Origin: Mucilaginibacter lappiensis | GTDB taxonomy: Bacteria > Bacteroidota > Bacteroidia > Sphingobacteriales > Sphingobacteriaceae | Reading direction: 5' to 3' | Length of the DNA stretch: 37,519 nt | Assembly: GCF_900155965.1 (NCBI RefSeq) | Contig: NZ_FTMG01000029.1 | Coordinates: 1-37,519, forward strand | Part shown: positions 1 through 7,578 of the stretch, piece by piece | Numbering within the stretch: the stretch's first letter is position 1 | How the letters are laid out: every line of letters starts with the position of its first letter | Notes under the pieces: model-generated | The model's database searches: none | What the model was told of the DNA's origin: nothing | What the model saw: only the letters and a program-made list of their open reading frames with translations | Program-made: the position numbers and the translations under genes

Positions 1-46
<46 letters not shown>

Positions 47-466
47 AAAATGTTTTGTTTGTCTCTGACCCTATTATTAATAATAGAATCTGTATTGTGA
101 GCTGGCAGTTGGCAGTTGTCAGTTTGCACTAACCTCTATCTTCTCTCCACTCACACTGTTATCTTTATACAGCTTCCCGCTTTCTTATAACTCATCGGAA
201 GGGTTTAGTTTCCGATCGTTACACTACATGATTTTCTATTTCTTAAAAGAACTTTTCAGCTTCACTATCTCAGATCCGCTTTATAATCTTGGAGTTTTAA
301 CACTCCTTAACTTTTCATTTCCTGTCCGCCAGAATCGCTCTGACTTCTTCTTTGATTAATCGCTTTCTTTCGTTAGCTTTCTCTTCTGTTTTTATCAGAA
401 TCGCTCTGAATTGTTTTCCCTTTTCATCCCTCAGCGTTTCCGCCTTCTTTCTTTCCTTCGTTTCGG
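47..466 (-). other. rRNA operon leader (transcribed, non-coding)
   Basis: This is the roughly 420-nt transcribed spacer between the first rRNA promoter and 16S. Three things are visible in it. A perfect 16-nt palindrome, CTATTATTAATAATAG, lies at 71-86. A minus-strand AGTTCTTTTAAGAA at about 240-254 vaguely resembles a boxA antitermination signal. A 14-nt direct repeat, CAGAATCGCTCTGA, occurs at 330-343 and 396-409. Bases 103-136 carry a CAGTTGGCAGTT-type repeat, with a related stretch near 9266. I see no credible gene here. The short open frames are low-complexity T/C-rich artefacts. Confidence 0.6.
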
Positions 467-471
467 GAGTG

Positions 472-503
472 CAAAGGTAGAAACCTTTTTCTATTTTCCA
501 AAA
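472..503 (-). promoter_or_regulatory. rRNA promoter P1 (proximal)
   Basis: On the minus strand a -33 element TTTTG (499-503) and a -7 element TACCTTTG (472-479, matching TAnnTTTG) are separated by 19 nt. This is the housekeeping promoter pattern of Bacteroidota. It is the promoter nearest 16S. Confidence 0.8.
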
Positions 504-575
504 CTTTTTTTTTCTTTTTTTATTCTAAGTTTTGAACCCCTTTTCCGCTCTTCTCTATCCCCCCTCAGCGGGCTG

Positions 576-606
576 CAAAGGTATAAACCTTTTTGAATTT
601 CCGAAA
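576..606 (-). promoter_or_regulatory. rRNA promoter P2 (middle)
   Basis: The minus-strand -7 element TACCTTTG (576-583) is followed by GCAGCCCGC. A TTTC -33-like element (603-606) lies 19 nt upstream. The spacer shares AAAAAGGTTT with P1, so P1 and P2 look like duplicates. Confidence 0.75.
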
Positions 607-721
607 ACTTATTTGAAGTTTTTTTGGTCTTTATTTTTTCTCTTTCAATCTCACTTATCTTCCTTCAAAACCTCTTCACTAACCTTTCTAAGAACAACCC
701 CGCTTCCTCGTTTGCGGGCTG

Positions 722-752
722 CAAAGGTATGTATAGAAATCAATTTCGCAAA
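722..752 (-). promoter_or_regulatory. rRNA promoter P3 (distal)
   Basis: Minus-strand -33 TTTG (749-752), a 19-nt spacer and -7 TACCTTTG (722-729), again followed by GCAGCCCGC as in P2. It is the third and outermost copy of the rRNA promoter. Confidence 0.75.
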
Positions 753-936
753 CTGTTCTTAACAAATACTTAACACATGTGCATAAGGCGTTAATAATCA
801 GTCGGAAAATTTACTCATCAAATGTTCAACCCGGGCATTTACCTATAAAATCAACTATTATGGTTCATCTTTGTTAATAAAGCCTTCATTTATCTGGTAT
901 TTTAGTAGTACAAAACCATGCTCTTTCCATATTACT

Positions 937-1094
937 CATATACTATATATATAGTAACAGGACAATCAGCTCCTAACCGGATAGTTGTTTAATTACATAT
1001 ACTATATAGTATTCCATATTAGTAAAGAAGATCGAACCATTCGTACCAGGAAAAAGAGCCCCGATTACTTACTTATATATACTATATAATATAG
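937..1094. repeat. three AT-rich ATATACTATATA palindromes
   Basis: The 12-mer ATATACTATATA occurs at 938-949, 997-1008 and 1077-1088. Copy 1 sits in the perfect palindrome TACTATATATATAGTA (941-956). Copy 2 sits in ATACTATATAGTAT (999-1012). Copy 3 is an imperfect version (1080-1094). They lie between the divergent rRNA promoters and bamD, in a gene-free stretch (753-1237). An operator array or a DNA-bending site is possible; the function is unknown. Confidence 0.55.
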
Positions 1095-1237
1095 CACTCC
1101 ATTTAACAGCTCTGGGAAGAATTTAAATGAGCCAACCTTTACACTCCGGATAGTCCCAATCGTTAAAAGATGTTAAATAGTTTGTTATATACATAAGGAG
1201 CAGGAAACACGTTATATATTCGCTGATAAATAAATAA

Positions 1238-1268
1238 TTGACTGATTTATATTATTCACCTATCTTTG
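1238..1268 (+). promoter_or_regulatory. bamD promoter, probably leaderless
   Basis: A TTG (1238-1240), a 20-nt spacer and TATCTTTG (1261-1268) match the Bacteroidota TAnnTTTG promoter. The bamD ATG is at 1273, only 5 nt after the -7 element. Transcription would therefore start at or next to the start codon. Confidence 0.7.
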
Positions 1269-1272
1269 CAAA

Positions 1273-2205
1273 ATGTTTAAAAAGCAACTTACGTTATTAG
1301 CCAGTGTTTTAGCTCTGTTAATTATCACACTTGGCAGTTGTAAAAGCAAATACGAAAAGTTAAAAGCAAGTAACGATTACGCTAAAAAATACCAGGAAGC
1401 CATCAAGTACTATAATCAAAAAGATTATAACAAGGCTTTGGGCTTATTTGAGGTGTTGGTTGAGCGCTATCGCGGACGTGCCGAGGCGGAAGACCTGTTT
1501 TATTACTACGCCTTCACCAACTATAAACTGAAGGACTATACATCTGCAAGATATCACTTCAAAACCTTTGCAGATACGTATCCATCAAGCACACGGGCCG
1601 AAGAATGCCGTTTCTTTTCGGCATATTGCTACTACCTGGATTCGCCTATATACTCGCTTGACCAGGATAATACCATGAAAGCTATCGAAGCTTTACAGTT
1701 GTTTATTAACTTATATCCTAAAAGCGACCGTGTTACCGAAGCGAGTAAGCTGATACAAAACCTGCGCGATAAGCTGGAAACAAAAGCTTATGCCAATGCT
1801 AAGTTGTATTTAACCATCAGCGACTATCAATCGGCCGTGATCGCCTTTAATAATGCACTGCGTGATTATCCGGATACCAAGTATGCCGAAGAAATGGAGT
1901 ACCTTACAGTTAAGGCGCAATATTTATATGCTAACCACAGTTTAGAGTACAAACAAGAAGAGCGTTATAACCTGGCCGAAGTTTACGCCAATCAGTTTAA
2001 CGAAAAATACCCGAACAGCACCTATGGCCATGATGTGAAAACATTGGCTAAAGACAGCGAACGTGGTATCCAGAATGCAAAACACATACTGGCTGAAGCT
2101 TTAAGCAACGACAGGGTAGCCAAAAAATTAGCGGAAAAAGGAAAAGACACCTTAAAAACACAACCGCCATCAGAAAAGAACCAGCAACAAAAAATTCCAT
2201 ATTAA
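1273..2205 (+). CDS. bamD: outer membrane protein assembly factor BamD
   Basis: A 310-residue lipoprotein of the BAM complex, which folds and inserts beta-barrel proteins into the outer membrane. The signal peptide ends in a lipobox LGSC, giving a lipidated Cys23. It is followed by tetratricopeptide-like helical repeats (about residues 35-270) with YYNQKDYNKALGLFE and DYTSARYHFKTFADTYPSS-type motifs typical of BamD/YfiO. The C-terminus is charged and Gln/Lys-rich. The length is normal for Bacteroidota. The ATG directly follows a TAnnTTTG promoter element. rpoZ follows after 11 nt, so the genes are very likely co-transcribed. The product is likely essential. Confidence 0.92.
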   Translation: MFKKQLTLLASVLALLIITLGSCKSKYEKLKASNDYAKKYQEAIKYYNQKDYNKALGLFEVLVERYRGRAEAEDLFYYYAFTNYKLKDYTSARYHFKTFADTYPSSTRAEECRFFSAYCYYLDSPIYSLDQDNTMKAIEALQLFINLYPKSDRVTEASKLIQNLRDKLETKAYANAKLYLTISDYQSAVIAFNNALRDYPDTKYAEEMEYLTVKAQYLYANHSLEYKQEERYNLAEVYANQFNEKYPNSTYGHDVKTLAKDSERGIQNAKHILAEALSNDRVAKKLAEKGKDTLKTQPPSEKNQQQKIPY

Positions 2206-2216
2206 AAAAACTCAAT

Positions 2217-2549
2217 ATGACAGCAAATAACCCAAACAAACCAGCAGTAGCCAGTAGCACTGTAACCCGCGATTTACGCGAGCTGGATGTAAACACTAAC
2301 AATATATATGAGTCGCTTGTAATTATGTCAAAAAGAGCGAACCAGATATCAAACAATATTAAAGAAGAGTTACACCAAAAGCTTTCTGAGTTTGCATCAT
2401 CAAATGACAACCTGGAAGAAGTTTTTGAAAACCGCGAGCAAATAGAAATCTCTAAATATTACGAGAAACTGCCAAAACCATCATTGGTAGCCGTTCAGGA
2501 ATTTTTGGACGACAAGGTTTACTACCGTAACCCTACCAAAGAAGCATAA
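2217..2549 (+). CDS. rpoZ: RNA polymerase omega (Rpb6-type) subunit
   Basis: A 110-residue protein corresponding to the Bacteroidota omega/Rpb6-type subunit, which stabilises assembly of the beta-prime subunit in core RNA polymerase. The core segment NIYESLVIMSKRANQIS matches the conserved helix that in omega carries the R-A-Q-I motif. The N-terminus is poorly conserved and polar. It lies 11 nt after bamD and before coaBC, the usual order in this phylum. No signal peptide or membrane segment is present. It differs from proteobacterial RpoZ, so annotation pipelines may label it hypothetical or DNA-directed RNA polymerase subunit omega. Confidence 0.85.
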   Translation: MTANNPNKPAVASSTVTRDLRELDVNTNNIYESLVIMSKRANQISNNIKEELHQKLSEFASSNDNLEEVFENREQIEISKYYEKLPKPSLVAVQEFLDDKVYYRNPTKEA

Positions 2550-2557
2550 GCTCTTTT

Positions 2558-2690
2558 AATTCAAAAGTTAAAAGTCAAAATTCAAAATTGCTGGTACTAC
2601 CGCTTTTGAATTTTGGCTTTTGTTTTTTATGTATCTTCACATAATCAAGTCAGGATTCTTTTGAATTTTGACTTTTTAATTTTGACTTTA
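2558..2690. repeat. dispersed TCAAAAGT/ACTTTTGA-type palindromic repeat
   Basis: The whole rpoZ-coaBC spacer is built from units such as ATTCAAAAGTTAAAAGTC at the left and their complements TTTTGAATTTTGACTTTTT at the right. The unit arms are inverted and can fold into a long A/T-rich hairpin. The same unit flanks another hairpin at 21435-21610. It is probably a dispersed non-coding element that the operon reads through. Confidence 0.65.
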
Positions 2691-2695
2691 ATTAA

Positions 2696-3898
2696 ATGCT
2701 TGAAGGTAAAAATATAGTTTTAGGTGTTTGCGGTAGTATTGCCGCTTATAAATCGGCCTTATTGGTTAGGTTACTGGTTAAGGCAGGCGCGAATGTAAAA
2801 GTGGTAATGACACCTGATGCTATCCATTTTATTACTCCGCTTACCCTCTCTACCCTTTCCAAAAACCCTGCCCACGTTAACTATTTTAAACCGGATACCG
2901 GCGAGTGGAACAACCATGTAGAGTTGGGTTTATGGGCCGATATGCTGATCATAGCCCCCGCAAGCGCTAATACCCTGGCTAAAATGGCCAATGGCATTTG
3001 CGATAATTTGTTATTGGCCGTTTACCTATCGGCAAAATGTCCGGTATATTTTGCACCTGCCATGGATCTGGATATGTGGCTGCATCCCGCTACCAGGCAA
3101 AATGTTACCAGGCTGCAATCCTTTGGCAATATATTAATAGCCCCGGGATCTGGCGAGCTGGCCAGTGGTTTGTACGGTGAGGGCAGGATGGCCGAACCGG
3201 ATGAGATCCTTACTTTTTTATCATCCGCTTTTAAAAAAAAGCTCCTTTTAGCCAATCATAATATCGTAGTTACCGCCGGTCCTACTTACGAAGCTATTGA
3301 CCCGGTGCGTTTCATCGGTAATCACTCATCAGGTAAAATGGGCTTTGCCATTGCCGATGAACTGGCTGCTATGGGTGCCAACGTAACCCTTATCAGCGGT
3401 CCTTCGGCCGAAGTAAGCCATCAGCAAAACATCAAACGGATAAATGTAACCTCGGCGGCCGAAATGTTTACTGCTTGCGAGAATAACTTTAAAACCGCTA
3501 AAGCCTGTATCATGAGCGCTGCCGTGGCAGACTATACCCCTGTTCATGTGGCCGAACAAAAGATCAAGAAGCAGGATGGTGGCTTAAACATCGAACTTAA
3601 AAAAACCACTGACATTTTGAAGCACCTGGGCGAACAAAAAACACCTGAACAGATACTGGTTGGCTTTGCCCTGGAAACTAATGATGAAGAACAAAATGCA
3701 ATAAGCAAGCTGCAAAGAAAGAATCTTGATTTTATTGTGTTAAATTCGCTTAACGATGCCGGGGCCGGTTTTAAAAAGGATACCAATAAAGTAACCATTA
3801 TTGACCGCGACCTTCAAAAAACAGTATTTGAGCTTAAAAACAAGGAAGCTGTGGCTCTGGACATTTGCCTTAAAATTGCCCAACTCATCAACAGATGA
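2696..3898 (+). CDS. coaBC: bifunctional phosphopantothenoylcysteine decarboxylase / phosphopantothenate-cysteine ligase
   Basis: A 400-residue cytosolic enzyme that makes 4'-phosphopantetheine in CoA biosynthesis. CoaB couples phosphopantothenate to cysteine and CoaC, an FMN protein, decarboxylates the product. The CoaC half (about 1-180) shows GVCGSIAAYKS, the H of NHVELGLWAD, PASANTLAKMANGICDNLL and PAMDLDMW. The CoaB half (about 188-400) shows TAGPTYEAIDPVRFIGNHSS and SAAVADYTP followed by the lysine-rich KIKK. The length matches the family (about 400). Its stop overlaps the next gene's ATG by 4 nt (ATGA), so the two are translationally coupled. Confidence 0.96.
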   Translation: MLEGKNIVLGVCGSIAAYKSALLVRLLVKAGANVKVVMTPDAIHFITPLTLSTLSKNPAHVNYFKPDTGEWNNHVELGLWADMLIIAPASANTLAKMANGICDNLLLAVYLSAKCPVYFAPAMDLDMWLHPATRQNVTRLQSFGNILIAPGSGELASGLYGEGRMAEPDEILTFLSSAFKKKLLLANHNIVVTAGPTYEAIDPVRFIGNHSSGKMGFAIADELAAMGANVTLISGPSAEVSHQQNIKRINVTSAAEMFTACENNFKTAKACIMSAAVADYTPVHVAEQKIKKQDGGLNIELKKTTDILKHLGEQKTPEQILVGFALETNDEEQNAISKLQRKNLDFIVLNSLNDAGAGFKKDTNKVTIIDRDLQKTVFELKNKEAVALDICLKIAQLINR

Positions 3899-4806
3899 AG
3901 AAAATATTCTTTTATATCATTTTAACCCTTGCGGGTTTCAGGGTTGCTGCCCAGGACCTTAACGCGAGGGTGCAGGTTCTTTCGCCTAAAATACAGGGTA
4001 GCAACAAACGTATCTTTCAAACGCTGGAAACAGCTATGAGGGATTTTTTGAATGGCCGTAAATGGAGCGCCGATCCTATATTACCCCAGGAAAGGATAGA
4101 TTGCAACTTTGTATTGAACATTACCAACTGGGATGGCAGCAGCAATTTTAGCGGTGAGCTCCAGGTACAATCATCAAGACCTGTTTATAACTCAACCTAT
4201 AGCTCTACCATCATCAACCTTACCGATAAGGATATTGACTTTATTTACAATGAAGGCCAGACCATTGATTATACCGATCAAAGTTTTCAAAGTAACCTGA
4301 GCTCTATCATGGCGTTTTATGCCTATGTTATCATTGGCCTTGATTATGACACATTTTCACCTTATGGAGGATCATCCTATTTTGCAGCATGCCAAACGGT
4401 AATCAATAACGCTCAAACCAGTTCATACCGTGGCTGGAAAGCTTTTGACGGAAACATTAGCCGATATTGGTTATGCGAAAACCTGAACAATAAAGCTTAC
4501 GCTCCATTACGTAGCTTCTTGTACGATTATCATCGCAATGGTTTAGATATGATGGCAGATAATACTTCCAAAGGCCTTAAAGCGATTGCCTCCCTTTTAC
4601 CATCACTGCAACAGGTAGACAGGTTACGCGTTGGCGCCATGCTCCCGCTTATATTTTATACCGCCAAAAGCGACGAACTGGTATCGCTATTTACCAAAGC
4701 TGAGCCGCAGGATCGTTTGCAGGCCATGAACATACTGATTCAGGCTGACCCGGCTAATGGTAACAAGTATCAAACGTTACAGGGCAGCAGTCCTACTACA
4801 CGCTAA
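3895..4806 (+). CDS. DUF4835 family exported protein
   Basis: A 303-residue protein with a classical Sec signal peptide (residues 1-19, ending VAAQ), so it is exported to the periplasm or cell surface. Its sequence (LNARVQVLSPKIQGSNKRIF, then a segment with NWDGSSNFSGELQVQSSRPVYNS-like strands and the invariant-looking YDTFSPYGG) matches the DUF4835 family, which in Bacteroidota is almost always found after coaBC. The molecular function is not known. The ATGA overlap with coaBC and the bamD-rpoZ-coaBC context suggest an envelope role, but that is inference. Its 3' end is followed by a dyad-rich spacer. Confidence 0.8.
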   Translation: MKKIFFYIILTLAGFRVAAQDLNARVQVLSPKIQGSNKRIFQTLETAMRDFLNGRKWSADPILPQERIDCNFVLNITNWDGSSNFSGELQVQSSRPVYNSTYSSTIINLTDKDIDFIYNEGQTIDYTDQSFQSNLSSIMAFYAYVIIGLDYDTFSPYGGSSYFAACQTVINNAQTSSYRGWKAFDGNISRYWLCENLNNKAYAPLRSFLYDYHRNGLDMMADNTSKGLKAIASLLPSLQQVDRLRVGAMLPLIFYTAKSDELVSLFTKAEPQDRLQAMNILIQADPANGNKYQTLQGSSPTTR

Positions 4807-4844
4807 GCTAAGTAAATCTTAAACAGGTTGTCCATCTGCTAAAA

Positions 4845-4953
4845 AGTGGGTTTACATGGTTTACACTTTTCATGGTTAACATTGAGTTAACTAACTTAAA
4901 ATCAAAACACTATATGGTATTTGACACTAAATAGTGTAAACCCACTATTTAGT
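4845..4953. promoter_or_regulatory. nested inverted repeats in the DUF4835-blaI spacer
   Basis: A perfect 11-bp hairpin, ACTAAATAGTG / CACTATTTAGT (4926-4936 / 4943-4953, loop TAAACC), may be a terminator for the upstream operon. It lacks a long T-run. The segment AGTGTAAACCCACT (4933-4946) is also complementary to AGTGGGTTTAC (4845-4855, 11 bp) and to GGTTTACACT (4858-4867, 10 bp). One strand therefore has three mutually exclusive partners. No gene is visible in 4807-5139. Confidence 0.55.
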
Positions 4954-5089
4954 AAAATTTAGGCTCCTCTATATCATTTCGACAAACAGTGACGGTCAAC
5001 GAGTTGGCTTGAGGGGAATAACATCTTTTCCAGGAAATAACAACGATTTTCTCGCTCCCCCCAAATTATTTTCACAAAACTCTTGCAAA

Positions 5090-5129
5090 TACGAAATCTA
5101 TCGTAGATATTTGTACGAAGAAATTCGTA
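5090..5129 (+). promoter_or_regulatory. BlaI-type operator pair upstream of blaI
   Basis: Two dyads, TACGAAATCTATCGTA (5090-5105) and TACGAAGAAATTCGTA (5114-5129), have centres 24 nt apart. They overlap a probable promoter region (TTG at 5083, ATATTTG at 5107-5113) just before the regulator ATG at 5140. Paired dyads over the promoter are the usual arrangement for autoregulated BlaI/MecI repressors. Assigning the sites to this BlaI is inference. Confidence 0.65.
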
Positions 5130-5139
5130 TTAAAATATC

Positions 5140-5517
5140 ATGGATATAAAACCAACAGAAAGTGAGCTGGAAATATTGCAGGTGATCTGGAATAAAGGGC
5201 AATGTACCGTACGCGATGTGCACGAGCAACTGGCCAAAACCAAGGATGCCGGTTATACCACCACGCTAAAGCTGATGCAGATTATGCACGACAAAGGTTT
5301 GGTTGAGCGCGATACCACTTCAAAAACACATTTATATAAAGCATTATTTACCCAGGAGCGGGCACAAAGCAACGCTTTAGATAAAATATTGTCTACTGTG
5401 TTTAAAGGTTCAACCTCCGATCTGGTGATACAGGCACTGGGCCAGCACCGGGCATCGGCAGATGAAATTGACACTATTAAAAATTTCCTTAACCAGTTTG
5501 ATCAGGATAAAAAATAA
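5140..5517 (+). CDS. BlaI/MecI/CopY family transcriptional repressor
   Basis: A 125-residue winged-helix repressor. The N-terminus (PTESELEILQVIWNKGQCTV) and the recognition region GYTTTLKLMQIMHDKGLVER are the BlaI/MecI DNA-binding signature. The C-terminal half (about 75-125) is the dimerisation part that the partner protease normally cleaves. It lies 6 nt before an M56 metalloprotease gene, which is the standard sensor/repressor pairing. Two TACGA-type dyads precede it, so it probably represses its own operon. The family controls beta-lactamase, copper or unknown envelope genes. No beta-lactamase is visible nearby, so the inducing signal is open. Confidence 0.9.
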   Translation: MDIKPTESELEILQVIWNKGQCTVRDVHEQLAKTKDAGYTTTLKLMQIMHDKGLVERDTTSKTHLYKALFTQERAQSNALDKILSTVFKGSTSDLVIQALGQHRASADEIDTIKNFLNQFDQDKK

Positions 5518-5523
5518 ACAATC

Positions 5524-7509
5524 ATGGAAAATCTGTTCTATAACATAAGCCAGGTTTTAGGCATCACCATCATTCATTCCTTATGGCAGGGATTATTGGT
5601 ATGGTTTGTATTGCACCTGTTATTTACCTGCGCGCCATCTATGTCGTCGGTAAAAAAGCATAATTTGGGGATGGCGGGTATTTTTACCATCTGTACCTGG
5701 TTTATCTACACATTTATTGTACAAGTACAGCAACATGTATGGGTCGATCTGGCAGCTGTCACCTCACCAGGCCTGTTACCACACTTTGATTTTCCATTAA
5801 ACGCGGCCACGCATGCTATCCCGGCAGCCCGCCTAAATTATGTTATCGAAGGATACCTCCCATATGTTTCGGCACTATACTTTGCCGGGCTGGTATTCAA
5901 CCTGCTTAGAATGGGACTCAATCTGCAAAAGCTAAGTCTCATTAAAAACAGCATGATTCCTGCCGATGAAGTACAGATGTATGTAGACAGTCTTTGCGAA
6001 AAACTCCGTATCCATAAATATGTAAGCGCCAATTTCAGCCGCATGGTTGATGTGCCTTGTATGATCGGCTTTTTTAAACCTATTATTCTTTTGCCTATCA
6101 CACTAACAACTTATTTATCAGCTACCGAAATCGAAGCTATTTTATTGCATGAGCTATCACATATTAAGCGGAATGATTACCTGCTGAATATGGTACAGCA
6201 ACTCATAACCGTATTGCTTTTCTTTAATCCCTTTGCCCAATTAATCAACAAACTCATAAACCAGGAGCGCGAAAACCGCTGCGACGATCTGGTAGTACAA
6301 ACCACAGCGCAACCTCTGATATATGCCCAGGCCCTTTTAAAACTGGAACAAACCCGGCATACAGATCTGCGACTGGCAATGGCTGCTACCGGTAAAAAGT
6401 ATCCTTTATTAACCAGAATTGAACGCATCATGAAAACAACAAAACCAATAGGCAATATTCGCCACCTGCTTGTGGCCGTTGCCATAATGGCCGCGAGCAT
6501 AAGCAGCATAGCATGGTTAAACCCAACCATAAAAAACGGTAAACTTTCTATTAAAAAAGTGGCTTTCCCGAAAGTTCTTCCCGAACCTATTATCGACACT
6601 ATCCGTAAGTCAACCATCAAATCAAAAAAGGTGCTGGCTTATAAAAAAGCTAAAGAAAGTCAGGCTAATCATAATAAACATGTGGACGAAGCCTATGGTC
6701 TTAACGATGCGGAACTGAGCCGTTTAACCGCCGAGGTAACTAAACATGCCGAAGCGATGGGTAAGTATTATAACAGTGAAGAATTTAAAAGACAATCTGA
6801 ATTGCTTCAACAAAAAGGTAAGGAGATGGCCGATTATTATAATCGTCCCGAAATAAAGGAATTGCAGGAGCGCCAGCAGAAAATTGCGGCTGAATATCAA
6901 AAAGAAGTAGGCGATGGCAGCGAAACTAAAGAGCTGAGCGAAAAAATGCGTCAGGCCGGCGATAAAATGGGCAAATATTATAACAGCCCTGAGTTTAAGG
7001 AAATGAATGAGCAGTTGGAAAAGAAGTATGGCATACCACACAACCATAATTATTACAACGACAGCAAGGACGAAAATTATCGCAAATACCAGGATGAGCT
7101 GCAAAGCAAAATACCAGCAGACGTTAAGCAGCAAACCAACGAGATGAAAAAAATGGGTGAACAAATGCGCGCCAAATATGATTCGCCGGAGTTTCATAAA
7201 AAACAAGATGAACTCAGAGCCATGGGCGACAGCATGAGAAAAGCTTATAGTAACCCGCAGTTGAAGGAGCAACAGGCTGAAATGAGAAAGCTGGGTGAAC
7301 AAATGCGATCGTTCCAAAATAATCCTGAATTGAAAAAAGAGAAGGAATTGCTTGAGCAGGCTTCAAAAAGGTTACATGAATATACCAGGAGCCCGGCTTA
7401 TAAAAGAAAGATGGCAGAATATCGTAAGCAAGCCTACAACTATCAATATGATTACAAGTACGATTATAAATACGATTCTGACGCTAAGGCAGATACCACC
7501 AATAGATAG
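5524..7509 (+). CDS. BlaR1-like M56 membrane metalloprotease with 23-residue repeat tail
   Basis: A 661-residue protein. The N-terminal half (1-335) is an M56 integral-membrane zinc protease. It has hydrophobic segments near 10-35, 48-68 and 108-130, the zinc motif HELSH (209-213) with a downstream ENRCDD acidic ligand region near 250, and a further membrane segment at about 312-331. It presumably cleaves the BlaI-type repressor encoded 6 nt upstream. The C-terminal half has no penicillin-binding sensor domain. From residue 412 to about 635 it carries seven copies of a unit like MxxYYnSPEFKkqqeEL, most spaced exactly 23 residues apart. It ends in a Tyr/Asp/Lys tail (YDYKYDYKYD). The repeats look alpha-helical and probably lie in the periplasm. 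The ligand is unknown. Confidence 0.88.
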   Translation: MENLFYNISQVLGITIIHSLWQGLLVWFVLHLLFTCAPSMSSVKKHNLGMAGIFTICTWFIYTFIVQVQQHVWVDLAAVTSPGLLPHFDFPLNAATHAIPAARLNYVIEGYLPYVSALYFAGLVFNLLRMGLNLQKLSLIKNSMIPADEVQMYVDSLCEKLRIHKYVSANFSRMVDVPCMIGFFKPIILLPITLTTYLSATEIEAILLHELSHIKRNDYLLNMVQQLITVLLFFNPFAQLINKLINQERENRCDDLVVQTTAQPLIYAQALLKLEQTRHTDLRLAMAATGKKYPLLTRIERIMKTTKPIGNIRHLLVAVAIMAASISSIAWLNPTIKNGKLSIKKVAFPKVLPEPIIDTIRKSTIKSKKVLAYKKAKESQANHNKHVDEAYGLNDAELSRLTAEVTKHAEAMGKYYNSEEFKRQSELLQQKGKEMADYYNRPEIKELQERQQKIAAEYQKEVGDGSETKELSEKMRQAGDKMGKYYNSPEFKEMNEQLEKKYGIPHNHNYYNDSKDENYRKYQDELQSKIPADVKQQTNEMKKMGEQMRAKYDSPEFHKKQDELRAMGDSMRKAYSNPQLKEQQAEMRKLGEQMRSFQNNPELKKEKELLEQASKRLHEYTRSPAYKRKMAEYRKQAYNYQYDYKYDYKYDSDAKADTTNR

Positions 7510-7546
7510 TTTTAATATTAGCCCAATACATCGAATTTCGTAATTT

Positions 7547-7578
7547 AGTGTCCTTAATAAAATAAGGACACTTTTTTT
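7547..7578 (+). terminator. hairpin with T-run ending at the recN start codon
   Basis: A perfect 10-bp stem, AGTGTCCTTA / TAAGGACACT (7547-7556 / 7563-7572), with loop ATAAAA is followed by seven T (7572-7578). It has the form of an intrinsic terminator for the blaI-M56 operon. The T-run touches the recN ATG at 7579, so the hairpin may also act on recN. Confidence 0.75.

Noticed and set aside
411..762. Two short plus-strand open frames rich in Phe, Leu and Ser in front of the 16S gene
   Set aside because: They lie across the rRNA promoters, on the opposite strand to the leader, and reflect T/C-rich low-complexity DNA; there is no family resemblance and no promoter.
2048..2410. 120-codon minus-strand open frame across the bamD-rpoZ junction
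   Set aside because: Both sense genes are well supported and the antisense product has no recognisable features.
6724..7317. 197-codon minus-strand open frame
   Set aside because: It is antisense to the 23-residue repeats of the M56 protease; the hydrophobic His/Phe/Leu-rich translation follows from the Lys/Glu-rich sense codons.
5140..7509. A beta-lactam resistance locus
   Set aside because: The repressor/protease pair is BlaI/BlaR1-like, but no beta-lactamase gene is present and the protease lacks the penicillin-binding domain.
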